From Ruminococcus sp. (GTDB lineage: Bacteria; Bacillota; Clostridia; Oscillospirales; Ruminococcaceae): DNA of 64,000 nt. The position numbers and the translations under genes were made by a program. The stretch is from NCBI RefSeq assembly GCF_024691275.1, contig NZ_JAILNU010000065.1, positions 1 to 64,000 on the forward strand, given 5' to 3'. Under the pieces are notes generated by a model. The model made no database searches. It saw nothing but the letters and a program-made list of their open reading frames with translations, and was not told the origin of the DNA. Of the stretch, positions 26,470-35,019 are shown one piece after another; the stretch's first letter is position 1; each line of letters starts with the position of its first letter.

Positions 26470-28371
26470 TTATTTTCTGAGCTCCTCAGGAAAAGACTGA
26501 AGTAATTTATCTAAACAACGTTCAAAGAAAGACTGACGTATCAATGTACGATCATTTTCTCGTGTCTGTCCATACATTGATCCGATAGCATCAAGATCGG
26601 CTTCATCGATATTACCATCCATATTTACATCTGCTGCAATCTTCATATATTTAGCCATTCTGTGGATACCTATCTCGATATAATTATTCAAGGAAAGATG
26701 ATCGGCTTCATTGACGATACCATCTCCGTTAACATCTCCAATTCTTGAATAAACATATTCAGAAAGAATATCAACATCAGTATTTTCGATAACTCCGTCA
26801 AAGTTCAGATCAGCATTTGCTTTCTGTACATCTGTCAGGTAGCTGCCATTCATGTAGTCTTCAAGAACCTTGAGATCGGCACCTGTTACAAATCCGTCTT
26901 CATTTATATCGCCAAGTCTCTTAATTGAATATGTCTTATAAGGTATTTCAGTCAATTGACCATTTGAATGCTTTGTGTAAATTCGCCAATTTATAAAGTC
27001 TTTTGAATGATCAAAGTCGTCAGGATTAGTTGAACACATGAAAAAATCATATTTCCATCCCTGATCTTTATCGTCCCATGTAGTATCAACATAGTAACAC
27101 CTGTCGTTTGTCGGATCATTGTCATATGCATATAACTTTACTACATTCCATGCATGACCGTATTTACCTCCATTAGGATCACCATCCACTGCTTCACAGC
27201 ATACACCCGCAGCATTCAGCAGGAGACTGTATGCTCTTGAATATCCGTCACAAACTGTATAGAAACCTGCTTCAGGATATTCGTCACTTGCTTTTTCATA
27301 ATGGAGAAAAGCAGATGCATCACAATGATTCTTTTCGTCACCTGTATATACTTCGTTGTTATCAAGTATTTTTTTCACAACGGGGTCATATTGTACATGG
27401 TTGCATAACCAGTTATGAAGCTTTAATGCCCTAACCATTTCGTTATCATTTTCCATATCAACATATTTCTTTGCGATATAAGCAGCGTAACGCTTAGCAT
27501 AATAATCTGAAATATTAGTATAATTCTGGAAAGTTTCATATATTCCATCCTGGAAAACAGGTACTATCTGTGGTTCTTCCGAATCATCTTCTGAATATAC
27601 AAATGGATCGATACCGTTTACAGTGAAAGAAGTGCCTTGGATTCCGCTAATAATATTACTGCATCGATTTAGTACTTCAGTTGCATTGCTTTCTGTGATT
27701 TGTTCAGGAACAATGATATTCTTAAGATATTTAAGATTTTGAAAAGCGTTGAATCTTACAGAAATACCATCATTTAATGTAAATGTTTCACCTGTCTTTG
27801 CAGAAGGATATTTGATAATTTCTGTATTATCTTCATTATAAATAACGCCGTCGATCACGTTGTAATGATTTGGATATCTTGACGTAAATTCTCTTAATGA
27901 ATCACAGTTATAAAATACTGTATTGAAATTATCATGTATTTCCATATTTTTAGGAAGAGCCACTGTTACAAGATTTGAGCAGTTCCAAAATGCTGAATCC
28001 GCTATTCCTGTAATGCCTGATGCATACTGCATATCAACTGAGGTAATATTTGCATTATCTTTGAATGCCTCATATTCGATTGCTGTAACAACGTAATATG
28101 TACCATCTGCATAGATAGCATTAGGGATCTGAACTGTTCCTGATGCATCTTTTCCGCTCTTGACATGAGCCACATTGCCTTCATAAAGTGAGTAAACTAT
28201 GTCGTTCTGAGTGATATCACAAATCGGTCTCATTACTTCTCCAGTCTCGGGATTTGTGTATATCGGACGCTTAGGTGGTGCAGCAGCAGCATTTAATGCT
28301 GTCTGCATTGAAAGTGCCATTGTTGCAGTAGCTAAAACTGTTGCGATACGTGCTGATAATTTTTTGCTCAT
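26470..28371 (-). CDS. secreted transglutaminase-like protein with leucine-rich and dockerin modules
   Basis: About 633 aa. The start MSKKLSARIATVL at 28371 has AAAGGA nine bases upstream and begins a signal peptide ending near LNAAAA. Residues about 75-250 look like BspA-type leucine-rich repeats (ITGIADSAFWNCSNLVTVALP). A transglutaminase-like fold follows with a visible triad: Cys374 in VCDGYSRAYS, His406 in GKYGHAWNVV and Asp429 in YYVDTTWDD. The C terminus has two pairs of EF-hand repeats (GDINEDGFVTGAD / ADLNFDGVIENTD and GDVNGDGIVNEAD / ADVNMDGNIDEAD). Such proteins may act as extracellular proteases or peptide crosslinkers; which one is unknown. It should be displayed on a cohesin scaffold or the cell surface. 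Confidence 0.85.
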   Translation of the reverse strand: MSKKLSARIATVLATATMALSMQTALNAAAAPPKRPIYTNPETGEVMRPICDITQNDIVYSLYEGNVAHVKSGKDASGTVQIPNAIYADGTYYVVTAIEYEAFKDNANITSVDMQYASGITGIADSAFWNCSNLVTVALPKNMEIHDNFNTVFYNCDSLREFTSRYPNHYNVIDGVIYNEDNTEIIKYPSAKTGETFTLNDGISVRFNAFQNLKYLKNIIVPEQITESNATEVLNRCSNIISGIQGTSFTVNGIDPFVYSEDDSEEPQIVPVFQDGIYETFQNYTNISDYYAKRYAAYIAKKYVDMENDNEMVRALKLHNWLCNHVQYDPVVKKILDNNEVYTGDEKNHCDASAFLHYEKASDEYPEAGFYTVCDGYSRAYSLLLNAAGVCCEAVDGDPNGGKYGHAWNVVKLYAYDNDPTNDRCYYVDTTWDDKDQGWKYDFFMCSTNPDDFDHSKDFINWRIYTKHSNGQLTEIPYKTYSIKRLGDINEDGFVTGADLKVLEDYMNGSYLTDVQKANADLNFDGVIENTDVDILSEYVYSRIGDVNGDGIVNEADHLSLNNYIEIGIHRMAKYMKIAADVNMDGNIDEADLDAIGSMYGQTRENDRTLIRQSFFERCLDKLLQSFPEELRK

Positions 28372-28507
28372 AATAAAATTCCTTTCTGTATTACATATTT
28401 TTCTGAAAGCAGCCATTTTCATTTGATTTAACTGCTCATTAATTACAATCGTAATGTTTATTTATCATCGGACAAAAAAATATTGATAAGTCTGTTTTAT
28501 TTCCACA

Positions 28508-28536
28508 TTGACATTTATAGTAACGAATGGTATAAT
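28508..28536 (+). promoter_or_regulatory. consensus sigma-A promoter of the XRE-Ugd gene
   Basis: TTGACA at 28508 and TATAAT at 28531 with a 17-base spacer, both perfect consensus. Transcription would start near 28543, about 60 bases before the ATG. Confidence 0.88.
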
Positions 28537-28562
28537 ATTTGTAATTAAAATTCCGATGAAGA

Positions 28563-28579
28563 TGTTGCTGCGAGCAACA
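28563..28579. promoter_or_regulatory. inverted repeat in the 5' untranslated region, candidate operator
   Basis: TGTTGCT and AGCAACA form perfect 7-bp arms around GCG, some 20 bases after the predicted transcription start. Symmetry and size suit binding by a dimeric XRE-type domain, and the gene immediately downstream encodes one. It could alternatively be an RNA hairpin near the ribosome site. Confidence 0.5.
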
Positions 28580-28602
28580 CGTTCCATAAAGGAGAGTAAA
28601 TT

Positions 28603-30093
28603 ATGAAACACTTATCATTACAGCTTCTGGCACAGACTGTTGCAGACAAACGTAAGGAAATGAAGCTTTCTCAGGCTGTTATATCAGAAAAAACAGGGAT
28701 AAACCGTTCACTTATGTCCCGACTTGAAGCTGCGGACTTCAGTCCTTCTGTGGAACAGCTCCTTGCGCTGTCGGAGGTGCTCGGATTTGAGATCTCGGAC
28801 GTACTGACAGACGATACATCTGCGGTCAATCCCGTCGATCGAAAAAAAATAGCCGTCGCAGGAACAGGCTACGTGGGACTCTCTCTTGCAGTTCTGCTCG
28901 CACAGCACAACGATGTTACTGCTGTGGATATAATTCCCGAAAAGGCAGAAAAGCTTAATAACTGGACAAGTCCCATACAGGACGACTATATCGAAAAGTA
29001 CCTTGCCGAACACGAAGAGCGAGGGCTCTCCCTTAAAGCTACTACCGACGGTGAAACCGCCTACAAAGACGCTGATATCATAATCATAGCAGCTCCTACG
29101 AACTATGATCCCAAGACCAATTTCTTCGACTGCTCGGCTGTTGAAGCCGTCCTTGAACTCATAAAAAAGGCGACCTCCGAACGCAGCAGTAAGCCTGCCA
29201 TTGTTATCAAGTCCACGATACCTGTTGGCTATACAATGCAGGTGAGACAGAAAATGGGCATGGATAATATCATTTTCAGTCCCGAATTCCTGCGCGAATC
29301 AAAGGCGCTCTATGATAATCTCTATCCTTCACGTATAATCGTAGGCTCTGACGAAGAAAACAAACAAGCTGCGGAAACTTTTGCGGTTCTGCTTCAGCAG
29401 GGCGCTATAAAGACGAATATCCCCGTTCTGTTCATGGCTACAACAGAAGCAGAAGCAACAAAGCTCTTTGTCAATACCTACCTTGCCCTGCGCGTATCCT
29501 ACTTCAACGAGCTTGACACCTATGCAGAAGTAAAGGGACTTGATACTGCCAATATTATCAAAGGAGTGTGCCTCGACCCCCGTGTAGGCGATTTCTATAA
29601 CAATCCGTCCTTCGGTTACGGCGGATACTGCCTGCCAAAAGACACAAAACAGCTCCTTGCAAACTATCAGAACGTTCCGCAGAATATGATGTCCGCTATA
29701 GTAGAATCAAACCGCACTCGCAAGGACTTCATTGCTGACCGTGTACTTGAAAAAGCAGGCTATTACAACTACGGCGATAACAACGTATACGACAGCAGCA
29801 TGGAAAAAGAGATCGTCGTAGGAGTTTACAGACTTACTATGAAATCCAACAGCGATAACTTCCGACAGTCATCAATACAGGGCGTAATGAAGCGTATCAA
29901 GGCAAAGGGCGCTACTGTCATAATATATGAGCCTACTCTCGAAAACGGCAGCACTTTCTTCGGCTCACTTGTGGTAAATGACCTGAAAAAATTCAAGAGC
30001 AAATGCAGTTGTATAGTAGCCAACCGCTACGACTCAGCTCTCGACGATGTTGCAGAAAAGGTCTATACACGCGATCTTTTCAAGAGAGACTGA
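28603..30093 (+). CDS. ugd: UDP-glucose 6-dehydrogenase with N-terminal XRE DNA-binding domain
   Basis: A 496-aa fusion. Residues 1-75 are a helix-turn-helix XRE domain ([32 protein letters not shown]... [12 protein letters not shown]). Residues 82-496 are a complete UDP-glucose dehydrogenase of the E. coli Ugd type: Rossmann motif [12 protein letters not shown] (87-98), [24 protein letters not shown], catalytic Cys343 in [13 protein letters not shown], and the C-terminal VYTRDLF. It oxidises UDP-glucose to UDP-glucuronate for surface polymers. AAAGGAGAG precedes the ATG. The link of a DNA-binding domain to a metabolic enzyme suggests a regulator that senses UDP-sugar or NAD state. Confidence 0.93.
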   Translation: MKHLSLQLLAQTVADKRKEMKLSQAVISEKTGINRSLMSRLEAADFSPSVEQLLALSEVLGFEISDVLTDDTSAVNPVDRKKIAVAGTGYVGLSLAVLLAQHNDVTAVDIIPEKAEKLNNWTSPIQDDYIEKYLAEHEERGLSLKATTDGETAYKDADIIIIAAPTNYDPKTNFFDCSAVEAVLELIKKATSERSSKPAIVIKSTIPVGYTMQVRQKMGMDNIIFSPEFLRESKALYDNLYPSRIIVGSDEENKQAAETFAVLLQQGAIKTNIPVLFMATTEAEATKLFVNTYLALRVSYFNELDTYAEVKGLDTANIIKGVCLDPRVGDFYNNPSFGYGGYCLPKDTKQLLANYQNVPQNMMSAIVESNRTRKDFIADRVLEKAGYYNYGDNNVYDSSMEKEIVVGVYRLTMKSNSDNFRQSSIQGVMKRIKAKGATVIIYEPTLENGSTFFGSLVVNDLKKFKSKCSCIVANRYDSALDDVAEKVYTRDLFKRD

Positions 30094-30404
30094 TAAGCTG
30101 ACAAAGCCTTACAAATACAACTCTGAGCTAAGATCAGAAATCCAAAGTAGGATATCGAATATTTAAACCAGTACAAGTTATATATTATAGCTATTAATAT
30201 GATAACGAAGCACTTCCTTGTCAAAACATAGATTTATGTATATATATCACTTTCAGCTTTAGTATTTAAAACATTTATACTTAGTTCATATTTTCATATT
30301 AAAAAATACGAAAAAATATGTTATAATAACATAAATCTATTTCAGACTATTTTTACGATTGAATATGATATATTAATCGTTTTAACAGCGAGGTGAAGCG
30401 GAAT
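30094..30404 (+). other. intergenic region upstream of the diguanylate cyclase
   Basis: About 310 AT-rich bases. A TATAAT at 30322-30327 is a likely -10 box, but no clear -35 partner was seen. No terminator for the upstream gene and no additional ORF was recognised. Confidence 0.4.
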
Positions 30405-32003
30405 ATGAAATTTTCATTGGGGCAAAAAATAGTTATGCTGATTACTGTTGTCGCTGTCATTCTGACAGGAACCTGTGTCACGGTCAGTACTGCCGCACAT
30501 CGCAAAACAATCAGAAACGAATATATGATAACAGCTGATTCTATGGCTTCTACAGTTGCCGTTTCCGTGAACGCCGAACAAATGGAAAAGATCTGCGATC
30601 AGGTAATGGAAATTTATCGCGGTTCGGATTTAAAACTGAACAGTACACAATATGAAGACCCACGCTATGACAGCTATATGGAGCAGTATCTTTCGATCAT
30701 GGACGAACCTGAATATCAGTCGATACAGAATGAACTGCGTGAGATCCAGGATGTCAGTGAAGTCGATTGCATTTATACCGTCATGATCTGTCCGGAAGAT
30801 GAAACCTATATTTATCTCGTAGATGCTGCTTATGACGATGAGTTTGTTCCTCCGGGCTGCATTGATTCCGTGGAAGAATCATGCCTTAAATATTTGCATG
30901 ATCCTGAGAAGGGCTTCCCTGCGATAGTGACCAATACTCCTGAATACGGCTGGATGGTTACTTCATTCGTGCCGATCCACAGCGAAAGTGGAAAAATCGT
31001 CGGTTATGCAGGCATTGATATTGACATGAACGAGATCGTAAAAAAGGAACAGCACTTTTTGATACTTCTGACAGCGATCCTCTCAGGTCTGACAATTTTA
31101 ATTTGTATGTTTGCTATATTATTTGTGCGAAAGAAGGTCGTCAAGCCTATAAATATGCTTTCTGAGGCCGCAGGCAGATACGGAAAAAATCAGGCAGCTG
31201 CATCGGAGGATAAACGCAATGAATTCAGTACACTTAACATTCACACGGGCGATGAACTTGAAATACTTCTCCGCTCTATGATACAGATGGAAAAGGATAT
31301 CGACAACTATATCCAGAATCTGACCAATACCAGACAGCAGCTGAGTTCCGTGCGTCAGCAGGCGGACGATATGCACGAGCTGGCACATAAGGATTCGATT
31401 ACAGGCATTCGTAACAGAATGGCATATGACAAAGAGGTCATGCAGCTTGAAGCAGATTTTAAGAACGGTTTGCAGGAATTCGGAATCGCCGTGATAGACC
31501 TGAATTTCTTAAAGCGCATAAATGATGAATACGGACATGAATACGGAAATATTTCAATAAAATTGCTTAGTAAGCTGGTTTGCACAATTTTTACGCATTC
31601 TCCTGTCTTTCGTATCGGCGGAGATGAATTTGCAGTTATTCTGCAGGGACATGATTTTGAAAACATAGAGCAGCTCAAAGATGAATTTAACGATAACCTT
31701 GACGAATATAAGCGTGATACGGCGCTCCAGCCGTGGGAAAAGATTTCTGCCGCATTGGGGTATGCGCTATTTGAACCGAATAAGGATAACTGCGTAGAGG
31801 ATGTATTCAAACGTGCCGATCAGAATATGTATGAACGCAAAAAAAGCAATGAAAGCAAATCGGATCGGATAATATCAGTAACAGAAAAACGACGAAAATT
31901 CAACATCATAAAAAACAAGATCTCCCACTCGATCGAGTGGGAGATCATTTTGTACAGTCATAGATTTATTTCCGTTTTCACCTCGGAAAGCTTACTACAC
32001 TGA
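30405..32003 (+). CDS. membrane diguanylate cyclase with extracellular sensor
   Basis: About 532 aa. The start is the ATG at 30405 (GAGGTGAAG upstream); the frame also opens four codons earlier with a GTG. A transmembrane helix near the N terminus, an extracellular Cache-like region (about 30-210), a second helix (about 220-245, LTAILSGLTILICMFAILFV), a HAMP-like linker (KPINMLSEAAGRY), and a C-terminal GGDEF domain with FRIGGDEFAVIL follow. It should make cyclic di-GMP in response to an outside signal. No RxxD inhibitory site precedes GGDEF. The last ~40 residues run through a perfect palindrome that acts as a terminator, so the true end may be shorter in function. Confidence 0.88.
   Translation: MKFSLGQKIVMLITVVAVILTGTCVTVSTAAHRKTIRNEYMITADSMASTVAVSVNAEQMEKICDQVMEIYRGSDLKLNSTQYEDPRYDSYMEQYLSIMDEPEYQSIQNELREIQDVSEVDCIYTVMICPEDETYIYLVDAAYDDEFVPPGCIDSVEESCLKYLHDPEKGFPAIVTNTPEYGWMVTSFVPIHSESGKIVGYAGIDIDMNEIVKKEQHFLILLTAILSGLTILICMFAILFVRKKVVKPINMLSEAAGRYGKNQAAASEDKRNEFSTLNIHTGDELEILLRSMIQMEKDIDNYIQNLTNTRQQLSSVRQQADDMHELAHKDSITGIRNRMAYDKEVMQLEADFKNGLQEFGIAVIDLNFLKRINDEYGHEYGNISIKLLSKLVCTIFTHSPVFRIGGDEFAVILQGHDFENIEQLKDEFNDNLDEYKRDTALQPWEKISAALGYALFEPNKDNCVEDVFKRADQNMYERKKSNESKSDRIISVTEKRRKFNIIKNKISHSIEWEIILYSHRFISVFTSESLLH
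31919..31946. terminator. 28-bp perfect palindrome, convergent terminator
   Basis: A perfect 28-base palindrome centred on GATC (14-bp arms). On the minus strand it is followed by TTGTTTTTTATG, serving the SH3/dockerin gene; on the plus strand it is followed by ATTTTG. It lies inside the last codons of the diguanylate cyclase frame. Confidence 0.8.
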
Positions 32004-32020
32004 ATCAGTTTTATATTATC

Positions 32021-34045
32021 TTACTTAACAGGTATCTCAGGAACTAATCCGAGAAGATATTTCTGTATAATTCCTGCATCCTCTGTGGTCATACCATTGT
32101 TTCCGACAACATCGGCATTCTTTATGCCCTGAGCTGTAATGTGGCTCTTTTCTGTTCCGTTAAGACCATACTTATTAGGATTTGCAAGTGCCTGCATTAT
32201 CATTACAACATCGGAAAGATCAACTCCCCTATCACAGTTAGCATCGCCATAGATCGCGGGAGTAACATCTGAATCAGGTATCTTTTTGATATAATCAGCG
32301 CTTACATAACCGATACTGCCGTTATACACTGTCTTGTACCAGCCCTTTGTATCGCAGGCAAAGATATCAAGCTGAGTACGGTCAGAAATTGAAGCAAGTA
32401 TCGTCGAAGATGTATTCGGCTGGCTTCTGAGGTTGAGAGTGCTCGAATTTACGTCCACATAGCCTCCAAAGAGCCTTTCCTCGGGATAACTGCTGAGTGA
32501 ATAACCAGAGATATACCACTTATCTCCGTCGCCTGCTTCAAGGTCAAATATTCCATATCCGCTAAGCTTACTGTCGCCTACAGTTACTACCTTGAACTTG
32601 TTCACACCTGAGCTGAGTATCTTCAGACCTTTTTCGAGATTGAAATCAGGTGAGCCTTTTCCTCCGACTTCAATATATACAACGCCGTCCTTTTCGATAA
32701 GGTGACTTTCCATTCTTCTGCTAAGGCTGGTTTTCAGCTCACCTGTACAAGTTCTTTCAATATACTCCTTCATGATTTTTGGAGTGATTTCCTGCTTTTT
32801 TGCCTTGCCGTATTCAATGCCGTTAACTTTGATATTATTTGCTGCACCGGATTCAGCTCCTTCTGAAATGATAGAAAGAATAAATCCAAGGCTTTCAATT
32901 CTTATTTGTGCTGCGCTTGTAAGATCATTATCTGCTTTGTTTGTTGTAAAGTAGCCGAATTCATAGTCACTTATCTTCCATTCGCCGTTATCGTTGTTGA
33001 AAACTGCTCTGCCGTAATCATTCATCTGATCACTTTTCTTTGTAATAGCTGCGTAGTAGTCCATAGCAGGCTCAACGATATCTACACCGTTATCTGTAAG
33101 GAATGTGGAGAATGAACAACCTGCACTTCTGAAATAAAGTTCACCGTTTTTTTCAAGCAGGCTGGTCTTGCACTTTTCAAGAAGCTCATCTCTCAGTTCA
33201 CCGGTACAGGTATCATTTATGAGAGCCTTAGCGCTTTCAATAGATGTCAGACCTTTATAATCAACCTTGTAGAACTCATCTAATTTTGAATCACTTCCAT
33301 GCGTTAATTTAATAATGATGTTCATATTATTTATTTTCTCTATAGCTGCCTTTTCGCGGTCAGAGACTACCTTTGGCTCGTAATCCTCTATCTTCTTGAT
33401 ATAATCAGCACTTACATAACCTATTTTGCCATTGTACTTTGTCTTGTACCAGCCCTCAACAGCACTGTCAAATATATTCAGCTGAGTTCCCTGAGGTATG
33501 GTATCAAGTATAGCAGACGCTGTAGTTGCCGAGCTTCTTAAATTAAGACCGCCTATCTGTGTTGCTACACTGCCGCCGAATAAGTAGTGCATAAAATACG
33601 GATCTCCTGACTGACCTGCGCTTATGTAATCAAGCTGAATAGAGCTTTGCGCTATAAATGCGTTCCAGAGCTTACCGTTGCTCTCATAGAATGTATACCA
33701 GTACTCCCTGGTATTATCAGGTTTAAGGCTGTATTCAAACTTAATATAACCGCTTATAGTTTTGCCGTTTTTATCTGTGAAAGAAAAATTGCCGTTATAA
33801 ATGTCTTCCCCTTTTGTGATAACGAGTTTTTCAAAAGAATCTACGTCTGTCCATGTTCCTGCTATTGATGCAACGCTGATGCTGGTAGCTATCGGATCTG
33901 TTATTGGGTAATAACCATATTCATTTGCCTTTTCCGCAGCTGCTGCAACAACAGGAGCAGTATCGGCTGCAAAAACAGAAGCTGTAGGTGCTGATGCAAG
34001 CATTGCAAGAACTGTTAAACAAGTAATCATTTTTTTCATATCCAT
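32021..34045 (-). CDS. secreted protein with two SH3 domains and dockerin
   Basis: A 674-aa exported protein with a signal peptide ending near VFAAD. After an N-terminal beta domain (about 35-150), there is a bacterial SH3 domain (LNLRSSATTASAIL... YVSADYIKKI), then two related alpha/beta units each containing a CTGEL(R/K) segment, a second SH3 domain (LNLRSQPNTSSTIL... YVSADYIKKI), and a C-terminal dockerin (GDANCDRGVDLSDVVMIMQ and DVVGNNGMTTEDAGIIQ). SH3b domains bind cell-wall peptides or glycans. The repeated middle unit was not recognised. No catalytic motif was found, so a structural or binding role is likely. It is transcribed away from the sigma operon. Confidence 0.85.
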   Translation of the reverse strand: MDMKKMITCLTVLAMLASAPTASVFAADTAPVVAAAAEKANEYGYYPITDPIATSISVASIAGTWTDVDSFEKLVITKGEDIYNGNFSFTDKNGKTISGYIKFEYSLKPDNTREYWYTFYESNGKLWNAFIAQSSIQLDYISAGQSGDPYFMHYLFGGSVATQIGGLNLRSSATTASAILDTIPQGTQLNIFDSAVEGWYKTKYNGKIGYVSADYIKKIEDYEPKVVSDREKAAIEKINNMNIIIKLTHGSDSKLDEFYKVDYKGLTSIESAKALINDTCTGELRDELLEKCKTSLLEKNGELYFRSAGCSFSTFLTDNGVDIVEPAMDYYAAITKKSDQMNDYGRAVFNNDNGEWKISDYEFGYFTTNKADNDLTSAAQIRIESLGFILSIISEGAESGAANNIKVNGIEYGKAKKQEITPKIMKEYIERTCTGELKTSLSRRMESHLIEKDGVVYIEVGGKGSPDFNLEKGLKILSSGVNKFKVVTVGDSKLSGYGIFDLEAGDGDKWYISGYSLSSYPEERLFGGYVDVNSSTLNLRSQPNTSSTILASISDRTQLDIFACDTKGWYKTVYNGSIGYVSADYIKKIPDSDVTPAIYGDANCDRGVDLSDVVMIMQALANPNKYGLNGTEKSHITAQGIKNADVVGNNGMTTEDAGIIQKYLLGLVPEIPVK

Positions 34046-34232
34046 AACCTCATTTCATATAATTCCGACACGTTCATAACAAGTCCCCTTCGTGTGATTA
34101 TATAATAACATATTTATTTTGCTTTGTGTTAAGAATTACAAAATTGTAATTTTCTTATAGTGATGAAATTACTTCTTATGTACGATCTCACTTTTCAGCG
34201 CTGACTGCCTCTCGCAGATAAAGTAACACGCC
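34046..34232 (+). other. intergenic region, possible small RNA
   Basis: Holds the upstream region of the SH3/dockerin gene. The next feature is a plus-strand terminator with no plus-strand gene before it, so a short untranslated transcript may end there. A TATAAT at 34101-34106 is present but without a convincing -35 element. Nothing else was recognised. Confidence 0.35.
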
Positions 34233-34266
34233 AAAGCTCCCTGTGCAAAAACAGAGAGCTTTTTTG
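34233..34266 (+). terminator. orphan plus-strand intrinsic terminator
   Basis: Arms AAAGCTCcCTGT and ACAGaGAGCTTT with one mismatch and a six-base loop, followed by TTTTTG. The nearest plus-strand gene upstream ends 2.2 kb away, on the far side of a minus-strand gene, so it must belong to an unannotated transcript. Confidence 0.65.
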
Positions 34267-34296
34267 TATCAACGCGGCAATATCAGATTGTAATTA

Positions 34297-34325
34297 TTGA
34301 AAGAATGTATGTCTGATGGTATAAT
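34297..34325 (+). promoter_or_regulatory. promoter of the ECF sigma/membrane protein operon
   Basis: TTGAAA and TATAAT with 17-base spacing; the predicted start is about 130 bases before the sigma ATG. The vegetative-looking motif suggests housekeeping transcription, though an ECF promoter could also exist in the leader. Confidence 0.7.
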
Positions 34326-34461
34326 AAAAACAGAACTTTCACAGCCGATAAATCGGATAAATATAAGTACGGGAAAATATTTCCTTTTTTTCTAAGACAT
34401 TTGCCCTGCAAAACTCGTCTAATAAGTGAAAGGCAAAATATTTCCGGAAAGGAGCCGTTCA

Positions 34462-35019
34462 ATGGATAATGGTGCAAGTAGCTACAGCCGTTATCTTGTC
34501 GGAGACGATTCAGCTCTTGGAGACATTGTCCGTGAATATAAGGACGGTCTCACTATCTATCTGAATAGTTTTACCAATAATATCCACGATGCTGAGGAAC
34601 TCATGGAGGAGACCTTCTTCAAGCTTGCGTATAAAAAACCAAAGTATACGGGGAAAAGCTCGTTCAAGACATGGCTTTATTCCATTGGAAGGAATCTTGC
34701 CATAGACTATCTCAGGCGTATGAAGAAAAAGGGCAATACCTCGCTGGACGAGTGCTCCGAACTGAATTCAGGACTGGATATCGAGGAAAACTATATCAAA
34801 GAAGAACAAAAGCTGATGATACACAGAGCTCTGAAAAAAATGCGAAGCCAGTACAGTCAGGCTATATGCCTTACGTATATCGAGGGCTTCAGCAATTCAG
34901 AGGCGGCGTGTATAATGCATAAAAGCAGCCGACAGATGACAAATTTGCTATATCAGGCGAAAAAAGCTCTTCGTGAAGAGTTGGAAAAGGAGGGAATAAA
35001 GTATGCGGGAATGGGATGA
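34462..35019 (+). CDS. ECF-family RNA polymerase sigma factor
   Basis: A 185-aa protein with sigma region 2 (about residues 20-90, including the NIHDAEELMEETFFKLAYKK -10 recognition helix and WLYSIGRNLAIDYLRR) and region 4 (about 120-175, LTYIEGFSNSEAACIMHKSSRQMTNLLYQAKKALRE). The start at 34462 is set by GGAG eight bases upstream. Its 3' end overlaps the next gene by 17 bases, the usual arrangement for a sigma factor and its membrane anti-sigma partner. Targets are unknown; nearby dockerin and cell-wall genes are candidates. Confidence 0.92.
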   Translation: MDNGASSYSRYLVGDDSALGDIVREYKDGLTIYLNSFTNNIHDAEELMEETFFKLAYKKPKYTGKSSFKTWLYSIGRNLAIDYLRRMKKKGNTSLDECSELNSGLDIEENYIKEEQKLMIHRALKKMRSQYSQAICLTYIEGFSNSEAACIMHKSSRQMTNLLYQAKKALREELEKEGIKYAGMG

